Below, piece after piece: positions 1 to 4,996 of a DNA stretch of 6,088 nucleotides. This stretch comes from Candidatus Rokubacteria bacterium RIFCSPLOWO2_02_FULL_72_37. Its GTDB lineage: Bacteria; Methylomirabilota; Methylomirabilia; Rokubacteriales; CSP1-6. The notes under the pieces were generated by a model that saw only the letters and a list, made by a program, of their open reading frames with translations, was not told where the DNA came from and ran no database searches. A program made the position numbers and the translations under genes. The stretch covers positions 1 to 6,088 of the forward strand of contig MGCE01000144.1 in assembly GCA_001790315.1 (NCBI GenBank), written 5' to 3'. Within the stretch, counting starts at the first letter, position 1; the number at the start of each line of letters is the position of its first letter.

Positions 1-215
1 TACTGGACCACGACCGGCTGGTCGAGCCCGAGCTCGGTGCGGATCTCGCGGACCTGGCGCTCCTGGATCGTGCTGGTCTCGCTCCCGGCCTGGTAGACGA
101 GGATCTCGGCGATGTCGCCCGGGACGAGTCGCAGCAGCACGAAGATCAGGATCGAGGCGCCGATGAGCGTGGGGACGAACAGGAGCAGCCGCCGCGCGAC
201 GTAGGTGGCGCTCAC
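1..215 (-). CDS. ABC transporter permease, DppB/OppB type (N-terminal part only)
   Basis: Integral inner-membrane permease subunit of a binding-protein-dependent peptide/nickel-type ABC importer; the substrate cannot be told from this fragment. Only the first 71 codons lie in the window and the frame is open at the left edge. It starts with GTG at 215-213 and reads V-S-A-T-Y-V-A-R-R-L-L. A hydrophobic segment follows at about residues 10-31, then L-V-P-G-D at about 30-34, the conserved 'RLVPGD' seen after the first membrane helix in this family. The periplasmic stretch that follows ends in E-L-G-L-D-Q-P, also typical. The start lies 6 bases after the stop of the enolase-superfamily gene on the same strand, so the two are probably co-transcribed. 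The remaining permease, ATPase and binding-protein genes would be expected to the left. Family assignment is firm; solute is unknown. Confidence 0.88.
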   Translation of the reverse strand, partial: MSATYVARRLLLFVPTLIGASILIFVLLRLVPGDIAEILVYQAGSETSTIQERQVREIRTELGLDQPVVVQ

Positions 216-221
216 GCGCGG

Positions 222-1304
222 CTACACCCTGAAGCGCTCGAGCGCGGCCGGCACCAGGTCCACGCCGAGGCCGGGCCGGTCCGGCACGAGCACGTGCCCG
301 TCGGCGACGCAGAGCGGCGCGGTGTAGAGCGCCTCCCACCACGGCATGTGCTCGAGGATGAGGCCGTTCTCGGCGGCCGCGAGCAGGTGGCACGACGCCT
401 CGGTGAACAGATGCGAGGACACAGGCTGGTGCCAGGCGCGGCAGAGCGCCGCGGCGTCGAGGAACCCGCTCACGCCCCCCATCCGCTGGAGGTCCGGCAT
501 CAGCACGTCGGCGACACGCAGCTCGAGGTGGCGCCTGATCGCCTGGCTGCCGTAGTCGGTCTCGCCGGTCGCGACCGGCATCGTCAGCGCCGCCGCGACG
601 CGCGCGCACCCCGCGAGGTCCTCGTAGGGCAGCGGCTCCTCGAGCCAGTAGAGATCGAACGCCTCGAGCTCGCGCCCGATGCGGATGGCCGTCGCCTCGT
701 CCCAGCCCTGGTTGACGTCCACGAGCAACTTCACCTCGGGTCCGACCGCCTCGCGCACGCGGCGGACGCGCTCGACGTCTTCGGCGGGCCGCGGGCGTCC
801 GATGCGCATCTTCATCGCGCGGTGGCCCTGCGCGAGGAAGCGCTCGGCCTCGGCGAGGAGCTCGTCGACCGAGGCATCGAGCCAGAGTCCCGCCGACGCG
901 TACGTCGGCACCCGCGTGCGCGCCCCGCCGAGGTGCCGGGCGAGCGGCACGCCCGCGGCGCGGGCCGCGAGGTCCCAGCACGCGGTGTCGAGCGCGGCGA
1001 TCGCCATCACGGCGGCGCCCGCGTGGCCCAGGAAGTTGATCGCGCGCCAGGCCGTGGCGAAGTGCGCCCGCGCGGCCGCCGGATCGCGGCCCTCCCAGAG
1101 CGGCAGGAGATCCTCCACGAGCGCCGCGAGCGCGCGCGCCCGGTGGGCGCCGAAGGCGAAGCAGTAGCCGCTGCCGACGAGACCTCCATCGGCGCGCATC
1201 TCGACGACGACCGTGTCCGCATGCGTGTGGTCGTGGCTGGCGGTTCGCACCGGCCGCGGCAGCGGTATGGAGAGCCGGTGGACGACGACACGGCTGATCT
1301 TCAC
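222..1304 (-). CDS. Mandelate racemase/muconate lactonizing enzyme family protein (enolase superfamily)
   Basis: A 360-residue cytosolic Mg2+-dependent enzyme that abstracts the proton alpha to a carboxylate, as in sugar-acid dehydratases and racemases. The N-terminal capping domain spans about residues 1-125 and the barrel about 130-350. Numbering tracks mandelate racemase with an offset of one: metal ligands D196 (L-V-D-V-N-Q), E222 (W-L-E-E-P) and E248 (A-T-G-E-T); the Asp-His dyad D271 (P-D-L-Q-R-M-G-G) and H298 (S-S-H-L-F); and acid E318 (L-E-H-M-P). The usual K-x-K base motif is K165-M-R167, so the second lysine is arginine. The loop near residues 24-28 (H-D-H-T-H), which caps the active site in this family, is histidine-rich. 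GTG at 1304-1302 is the start; only a weak purine stretch (GAAGA) precedes it. The linked peptide-type permease suggests a role in using an imported organic acid. The substrate is not predictable; a sugar acid is most likely. Confidence 0.93.
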   Translation of the reverse strand: MKISRVVVHRLSIPLPRPVRTASHDHTHADTVVVEMRADGGLVGSGYCFAFGAHRARALAALVEDLLPLWEGRDPAAARAHFATAWRAINFLGHAGAAVMAIAALDTACWDLAARAAGVPLARHLGGARTRVPTYASAGLWLDASVDELLAEAERFLAQGHRAMKMRIGRPRPAEDVERVRRVREAVGPEVKLLVDVNQGWDEATAIRIGRELEAFDLYWLEEPLPYEDLAGCARVAAALTMPVATGETDYGSQAIRRHLELRVADVLMPDLQRMGGVSGFLDAAALCRAWHQPVSSHLFTEASCHLLAAAENGLILEHMPWWEALYTAPLCVADGHVLVPDRPGLGVDLVPAALERFRV

Positions 1305-1441
1305 GGGGCGCTATCTTCGTATGCGACCTGGGCCCCGTCAACGGCGCGCTGCGCCAAGATCCCGGTGCCGCCATCCTCCTGTGAAAGGTCGGCAGCGTCC
1401 TGTGAGATGATACGGGGCATGGCACGAGAGACGATCGCCTG
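1305..1441. other. Divergent intergenic region with weak promoter-like elements
   Basis: This 137-base gap separates the leftward enolase-superfamily gene from the rightward small basic gene, so it should hold promoters for both. On the minus strand TTGACG (1341-1336) matches five of six bases of a -35 box, but the hexamer 17 bases downstream (GAAGAT) is a poor -10. On the plus strand an AT-richer patch, GAGATGATAC (1404-1413), is the only -10-like sequence before the small gene. A seven-codon open frame (1419-1442) overlaps the small gene's start as TGATG. No operator palindrome or riboswitch was recognised. Confidence 0.3.
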
Positions 1442-1726
1442 ATGGCCCGGGGTCACTACGGCTTCGAGCGCCGCCGCAGGGCCGATATCAAGAAGGCAAA
1501 GCAGGAAGCGAAGCGCCAACGCAAGACCCAGCGGGCCGAGGCCGGAGGCGTGGGCCCCGAGATCGGCGAGGCGCCCGACGCGGGGCCGCCGCCCGGGATG
1601 TGGGAGTGGTTCTCGGCGAGCCGGGGCCGCGCCGTCACGACCGCCGTGGGTGCGCGGCCGGCCCCCGACCCGCCGGATGACTGGGTGCTGCTGACCGACG
1701 TGGCGCCGGGCGAAGAGCAGCAGTAG
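1442..1726 (+). CDS. Small basic hypothetical protein (94 aa)
   Basis: I do not recognise a function. The 94-residue product has a strongly basic, helix-prone N-terminus (residues 4-31; G-H-Y-G-F-E-R-R-R-R then repeated K/R-Q-E-A-K runs). A Gly/Pro/Ala-rich low-complexity linker (about 35-53) follows, then W54-E-W-F and an acidic C-terminus (D-D-W-V-L-L near 79-84, ending E-E-Q-Q). The opening resembles small uncharacterised bacterial proteins that begin G-x-Y-G-F-E-K-R and continue as a charged helix, so it may bind nucleic acid or the ribosome; that is inference. Third codon positions are strongly G/C as in neighbouring genes, and the competing antisense frames are low-complexity, which supports a real gene. 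ATG at 1442 has no clear Shine-Dalgarno sequence. It converges on the CDGSH gene with a 12-base gap. Confidence 0.7.
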   Translation: MARGHYGFERRRRADIKKAKQEAKRQRKTQRAEAGGVGPEIGEAPDAGPPPGMWEWFSASRGRAVTTAVGARPAPDPPDDWVLLTDVAPGEEQQ

Positions 1727-1738
1727 TCGGCGTCGGGC

Positions 1739-1930
1739 CTACGGCGCCTGGAAGCCGACCTTGTTGTGGGTCCCGTCGCAGAAGGGCTTCGACGACGACG
1801 AGCCGCACCGGCAGAGGGCGATCTTCGGCTTCCCGCTGGTGTCGATCCTGGCTCCCGTCGCGTCACAGACCTCCACATCGCCCTCGACGAGCAACGGGCC
1901 GTTCGGACGCACGCTGATCTTCACGGTCAT
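1739..1930 (-). CDS. CDGSH-type iron-sulfur domain protein (63 aa)
   Basis: A small single-domain protein that binds a redox-active, acid-labile [2Fe-2S] cluster through three Cys and one His, probably in the cytosol (no signal or membrane segment). The motif is complete near the C-terminus: C40-R-C42, S45, P49, C51-D-G-T-H55, matching C-x-C-x2-S/T-x3-P-x-C-D-G-S/T-H. The ligands would be C40, C42, C51 and H55. The upstream part (residues 1-36) carries G-P-L-L-V-E-G and D-x-x-G, typical of short bacterial CDGSH proteins, where a 60-80 residue length is normal. The ATG at 1930-1928 is fixed by a strong AGGAGG (1945-1940) nine bases upstream. It is transcribed away from the radical SAM operon. 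Its partner and physiological role are unknown; electron transfer or cluster transfer are the usual proposals. Confidence 0.95.
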   Translation of the reverse strand: MTVKISVRPNGPLLVEGDVEVCDATGARIDTSGKPKIALCRCGSSSSKPFCDGTHNKVGFQAP

Positions 1931-1937
1931 CGACTGG

Positions 1938-1947
1938 TTCCTCCTCT
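1938..1947 (-). promoter_or_regulatory. Strong Shine-Dalgarno of the CDGSH gene
   Basis: AGAGGAGGAA on the minus strand contains the full AGGAGG anti-16S match, nine bases before the ATG at 1930. It is the best ribosome binding site in the window and decides the start of the 63-residue frame inside a much longer open frame. Confidence 0.85.
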
Positions 1948-1967
1948 GGGATGGTCTGAGCGCCCCC

Positions 1968-1990
1968 AAGATACCACCGCGCGCTACACT
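1968..1990. promoter_or_regulatory. Possible divergent -10 elements between the CDGSH and radical SAM genes
   Basis: The gap between the two divergent genes is 66 bases and must carry both promoters if each has its own. On the plus strand TACACT (1985-1990; 4 of 6 to TATAAT) ends six bases before the GTG of the radical SAM gene, which would place the transcript start at or next to the start codon. On the minus strand TATCTT (1973-1968) is a candidate for the CDGSH gene. Neither has a recognisable -35 box at normal spacing, so these are weak calls from base composition and position. Confidence 0.25.
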
Positions 1991-1996
1991 GGGCCC

Positions 1997-3418
1997 GTGA
2001 GAGCCCCCGGGGCGATCCTCCTCGTCGCGTGCTACGAGCTCGGCCACCAGCCGCTCGCCGTGGCCTGGCCGGCCGCGTTCCTCGAGCGCCGCGGCTACGC
2101 GCCGGCCGTGCTGGACGTTTCCGTCGAGCCCTTCGACGAGGGCAAGGCGGCACGGGCCCGGCTCGTGGCGATCTCCGTCCCGATGCACACGGCGCTCCGT
2201 CTCGGCGTCATGATCGCCGAGCGCGTGCGCGCGGTGAATCCGACCTGCCACATCGCCTTCTACGGCCTCTACGCCGCCCTGAACGCCGACGTCCTGCTCG
2301 GCGGCGTCGCGGACTCGGTCCTCGCGGGCGAGAGCGAAGACGCGCTGGTCGCCCTGGCACAGGAGCTCGAGCTGGCCGCCCCCCGAGCCCCCGGCCGGCG
2401 TGCCGTCCTCGAGAAGCTCGCGTTCCCGGTGCCGCGCCGCGGGGCGCTGCCCCCCCTCGCGAAGTACGGGCACCTCGAGCGCGACGGGCGGCGCGAGCTG
2501 GTCGGCTACGTCGAGGCGAGCCGCGGGTGCCGGCACGCCTGCCGTCACTGCCCGATCCCCCCCGTCTACGGCCGGCGGTTCTTCGTCGTCCCGCGTCAGG
2601 TGGTCCTCGCGGACGTCCGCCAGCAGGTCGAGGCGGGCGCGACGCACATCACGTTCGGCGACCCCGACTTCCTGAACGGTCCCGGGCACGCGCTCGCCGT
2701 CGCGCGGGAGCTCCACGCCGGGTTCCCGTCGCTCACGTTCGACTTCACCGCGAAGATCGAGCACCTGCTCCGCCACCGGGAGCGGCTCGCGATGCTCGCC
2801 GTGCTCGGGGGCGTGTTCGTCGTCTCGGCCGCCGAGTCGCTCTCCGACGAGATCCTGCGCCGCCTCGACAAGGGGCACACGCGCGCGGACATCGTCGCGG
2901 CGCTGGGCGCGGCGCGCGGCGCCGGCATCGTGCTCCGGCCCACCTGGGTCCCGTTCACGCCGTGGACCGCGCTCGACGACTACCGCGAGCTCCTCGATTT
3001 CGTCGACGCGCACGACCTCGTCGACGCGATCGATCCCGTCCAGTACTCGATCCGGCTCCTCGTCCCGCCGGGCTCCCTCCTCCTCGGGGACCCGGCCCTC
3101 GCCCCCTTCGTGGCCGGGCTCGATGCGGGAGCGTTTCACCACCGCTGGATCCATCCCGACCCGCGGATGGATGGTCTCCAGGCGGCGGTCGCCGCCCTCG
3201 TCGCGGAGGCGGCGGACCGGCGCGAGGACTCTGCGGTGACCTTCGGCCGCGTACGGGAGCTCGCCGACCGCGCCGCCGGCATCGCACCGCGACCGCTGGC
3301 GGCGCGGCCCGCCGACCGGCGCCGCCCGCCGCGGCTGACGGAGCCCTGGTTCTGCTGAGCGGAGCCGACCCAGGGCCAGTTGGCCCTCAGCGGGATTTCG
3401 GGTACAGTACCGGTCTGA
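1997..3418 (+). CDS. CUAEP-tail radical SAM selenoprotein (in-frame TGA at 3356-3358 read as selenocysteine)
   Basis: Radical SAM enzyme whose reaction is unknown. Residues 1-125 look like a Rossmann/B12-binding-type domain (L-L-V-A-C-Y-E-L-G-H-Q-P; later I-S-V-P-M-H-T-A), but the classic D-x-H-x-x-G cobalamin motif is absent. The radical SAM core spans about 168-370, with C178-x3-C182-x2-C185 as [4Fe-4S] ligands in E-A-S-R-G-C-R-H-A-C-R-H-C, then T-F-G-D-P-D (219-224). Conventional reading stops after W-F-C453 at TGA 3356-3358. The next codons are GCG GAG CCG, so readthrough gives C-U-A-E-P, the tail of the family I know as CUAEP/CCAEP-tail radical SAM (seleno)protein. The frame then runs to TGA 3416-3418, giving 473 residues with Sec at 454. 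A SECIS-like hairpin follows the TGA. GTG 1997 is chosen because the conserved N-terminal strand begins six residues later. It has no Shine-Dalgarno. First gene of a four-gene run. Confidence 0.88.
3354..3391 (+). promoter_or_regulatory. Bacterial SECIS-like element directing Sec insertion at TGA 3356-3358
   Basis: A perfect six-pair stem, AGGGCC (3372-3377) with GGCCCT (3382-3387), closes a four-base loop AGUU (3378-3381). The loop starts 19 bases after the TGA and has G in its second position followed by U. This agrees with the general bacterial SECIS rules: a short hairpin about 16-37 bases after UGA, with a G among the first two loop bases. GCTGA (3354-3358), including the TGA itself, can also pair with TCAGC (3387-3391), leaving a left-side bulge; this lower pairing competes for base 3387. 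The element would bind SelB-GTP-Sec-tRNA. Fold inferred by eye, not computed. Confidence 0.8.
3380..3411 (+). promoter_or_regulatory. Possible internal promoter with a GGTACAGTACC dyad before the Nfu gene
   Basis: TTGGCC (3380-3385) and TACAGT (3403-3408) each match four of six sigma-70 consensus bases and are separated by exactly 17 bases. The -10 candidate lies inside a perfect 11-base dyad, GGTAC-A-GTACC (3401-3411). The segment also overlaps the right arm of the SECIS hairpin and the coding tail of the selenoprotein, so the match may be chance. If real, it would let the Nfu gene be expressed independently of the radical SAM gene. Confidence 0.2.
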
Positions 3419-3424
3419 GAGGTG
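3418..3424 (+). promoter_or_regulatory. Shine-Dalgarno of the Nfu gene, overlapping the true stop of the selenoprotein
   Basis: AGAGGTG sits five bases before the ATG at 3430 (seven from AGAGG). Its first base is the last base of the TGA (3416-3418) that ends the readthrough frame of the radical SAM gene, so a ribosome finishing the selenoprotein would stop on this site. Confidence 0.7.
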
Positions 3425-3429
3425 CAGCC

Positions 3430-3711
3430 ATGAACACGGACCTCAAGACGAAGGTTCAGGAGCTGATCGATACGATGATCAACCCGGCGGTGGCCGGCCA
3501 CGGCGGCTTCGTCGAGCTCATCGATGTGCAGGACAATCGCGTCTACCTCCAGATGGGCGGCGGCTGCCAGGGGTGCGGCGCAGCGGACATCACGCTGAAG
3601 GCCGGGATCGAGCGGCTCATCAAGGAGGAGCTCCCGGAGGTGGCCGAGGTCCTCGACACGACGGACCACGGCGCCGGCAGCAACCCGTACTACTCGCCGG
3701 GCAAAGCGTAG
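3430..3711 (+). CDS. NifU C-terminal-domain (Nfu) iron-sulfur cluster scaffold/carrier protein
   Basis: A 93-residue cytosolic single-domain Nfu protein. This family holds a [4Fe-4S] cluster between two subunits through a C-x-x-C pair and passes it to client enzymes. Visible family features are N-P-x-x-x-x-H-G-G (about 18-26), V-Y-L-Q-M-G-G-G-C46-Q-G-C49 with both cluster cysteines, then L-K-x-G-I-E-R-L-I-K-E-E-L-P-E-V (57-71). The C-terminus carries T-D-H-x-x-G-x-N-P-Y-Y (78-88), a tail common in stand-alone Nfu proteins. Length is normal, with no N-terminal NifU or A-type domain. The ATG at 3430 follows a good AGAGGTG. It lies 11 bases after the readthrough stop of the radical SAM selenoprotein, or 71 bases after the in-frame TGA. 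The position suggests it serves the adjacent [4Fe-4S] radical SAM enzyme, though it could also be the general cellular Nfu. Confidence 0.95.
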   Translation: MNTDLKTKVQELIDTMINPAVAGHGGFVELIDVQDNRVYLQMGGGCQGCGAADITLKAGIERLIKEELPEVAEVLDTTDHGAGSNPYYSPGKA

Positions 3712-3743
3712 CGTCCAGGCTGCCCAGGCGGCGGGGGCGACAC

Positions 3744-4991
3744 GTGCCGAGTCCGCCAGAGCGGCTGCTGCTGCTCCTGCCGACCACGACGTATCGCACC
3801 CAGGCGTTCGTGGACGCCGCGAGCAAGCTCGGTGTCGACCTCGTCTGCGCCTCCGAGCGTCCCAGCACGTTCGAGGAGCGCGCGCCCGATCATCTGCTGA
3901 CCCTGGATTTCGACGATCCTGCCGCCGCGGCTGCGCGCGTCGCCCGCTTCGCCGCCACGCGCCCGATCGATGCGGTCGTCGGGGTGGACGACCTCACCAC
4001 CGTCGTCGCCGCGTCCATCGCCGCGCGCCTCGGCCTCAAGGCGAATCCGGTCGCCGCCGCGGCGGCCGCGCGCGACAAGCGCGAGATGCGCCGGCGCCTC
4101 CACGCCGCCGGCGTGCCGCAGCCCCGCTTCACGTCGCTCGCGCTCACGGAGGACCCGGCGCGGGCGGCCGCGACCGCCGGCTACCCGTGCGTGCTGAAGC
4201 CGCTCGCCCTCTCGGCCAGCCGCGGCGTGATCCGGGCGAACGATCCGGACGGGTTCGTCGCCGCCTTCCGGCGCATCGCCGCCATTCTCCGGCGCGACGA
4301 CGTGAGCGTGAGCGGCGCCGCCGCCGACGCGCTGCTGGTCGAGGAGTTCGTCCCGGGTCTGGAGGTGGCGCTCGAGGGGCTCCTGATGGCGGGCGGGCTC
4401 CAGACCCTGGCGCTCTTCGACAAGCCCGACCCGCTCGACGGGCCGTTCTTCGAGGAAACGCTCTACGTCACGCCCTCGCGGCTGCCCCAGGACGTGCAGG
4501 AGAGGATCGCGCACGTCACGCTCCGCGCGTGCGCCGCGCTCGGTCTCACCGAGGGGCCGGTGCATGCCGAGCTCCGGATCAACGAGCGCGGGCCCTGGGT
4601 GATCGAGGTGGCGGCGCGTTCGATCGGCGGCCTGTGCTCCCGCACGCTGCGTTTCGGCACCGGCATGACGCTCGAGGAGCTGATCCTGCGGCACGCGCTG
4701 GGCTGGAAGATCGAATCGCTCGACCGGGAGCGACGAGCCGCGGGCGTCATGATGCTGCCGATCCCGCGCGCCGGGCGCCTGCGCGCGGTGCACGGCAAGG
4801 ACGCCGCCGAGGCGGTGCCTGGCGTCGAGGAGGTCGCGATCACCGCCCACGTCGGGCAGGAGCTGGTGCCGCTGCCCGAGGGCTGGCAGTACCTCGGCTT
4901 CGTCTTCGCCCGCGCCGAGACACCCGCGGTCGTCGAGCGCGCGCTGCGCGCCGCCCACGCGTGCCTCGCGTTCGACATCGCGGACCCCTAG
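3744..4991 (+). CDS. ATP-grasp domain protein, L-amino-acid-ligase-like
   Basis: A 415-residue ATP-grasp enzyme, probably a carboxylate-amine ligase that works through an acyl-phosphate; the substrate is unknown. The N-terminal pre-ATP-grasp domain (about 6-105) carries V-V-G-V-D-D. The A-R-D-K-R-E-M-R segment (109-116) starts the ATP-grasp fold. V-L-K152-P with S157-A-S-R-G-V is the nucleotide lysine and flexible loop. L-V-E-E-F-V-P-G-L-E-V (198-208) is the hinge strand. E276 (H-A-E-L-R) and E288 (I-E-V-A-A-R-S-I-G-G) are the likely Mg ligands; the asparagine often found two residues after the second Glu is Ala here. Residues about 335-411 match the C-terminal domain of L-amino-acid ligases. 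GTG at 3744 is chosen as the first in-frame start after the Nfu stop giving the expected N-terminus; a G-rich stretch (3731-3738) may act as a weak ribosome site. It lies 32 bases after Nfu and is probably in the same operon. Confidence 0.88.
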   Translation: MPSPPERLLLLLPTTTYRTQAFVDAASKLGVDLVCASERPSTFEERAPDHLLTLDFDDPAAAAARVARFAATRPIDAVVGVDDLTTVVAASIAARLGLKANPVAAAAAARDKREMRRRLHAAGVPQPRFTSLALTEDPARAAATAGYPCVLKPLALSASRGVIRANDPDGFVAAFRRIAAILRRDDVSVSGAAADALLVEEFVPGLEVALEGLLMAGGLQTLALFDKPDPLDGPFFEETLYVTPSRLPQDVQERIAHVTLRACAALGLTEGPVHAELRINERGPWVIEVAARSIGGLCSRTLRFGTGMTLEELILRHALGWKIESLDRERRAAGVMMLPIPRAGRLRAVHGKDAAEAVPGVEEVAITAHVGQELVPLPEGWQYLGFVFARAETPAVVERALRAAHACLAFDIADP

Positions 4992-4996
4992 CGGGC

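Noticed and set aside
294..1442. Long plus-strand open frame (382 codons) opposite the enolase-superfamily gene
   Set aside because: The translation is Arg/Glu/His-rich low-complexity with no domain, and it mirrors a gene with intact catalytic residues; it is an antisense shadow of GC-rich coding.
1301..1519. Minus-strand 72-codon frame ending in a GTGA overlap with the enolase-superfamily start and with a hydrophobic N-terminus
   Set aside because: It would start with TTG, has no ribosome site, and lies antisense to the better-supported basic protein gene; the GTGA overlap and signal-like start look accidental.
1727..1758. TCGGC/GCCGA complementarity between the convergent small gene and CDGSH gene as a bidirectional terminator
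   Set aside because: The arms are five bases with a long imperfect loop and no T-tract on either side, so a terminator call is not supported.
1931..3154. Minus-strand extension of the CDGSH frame by about 400 codons
   Set aside because: The extension is charged low-complexity antisense to the radical SAM gene, and the strong AGGAGG at 1945-1940 fixes the short start.
2029..3429. Plus-strand open frame fused upstream of the Nfu gene
   Set aside because: Its first part is an Arg/Pro/Ala-rich out-of-frame reading of the radical SAM gene; Nfu starts at 3430 with its own ribosome site.
3359..3429. Treating this 71-base stretch as plain intergenic DNA with a terminator hairpin
   Set aside because: The hairpin has no T-tract and sits where a SECIS belongs; the A-E-P codons and open frame to 3418 explain it better as coding plus recoding signal.
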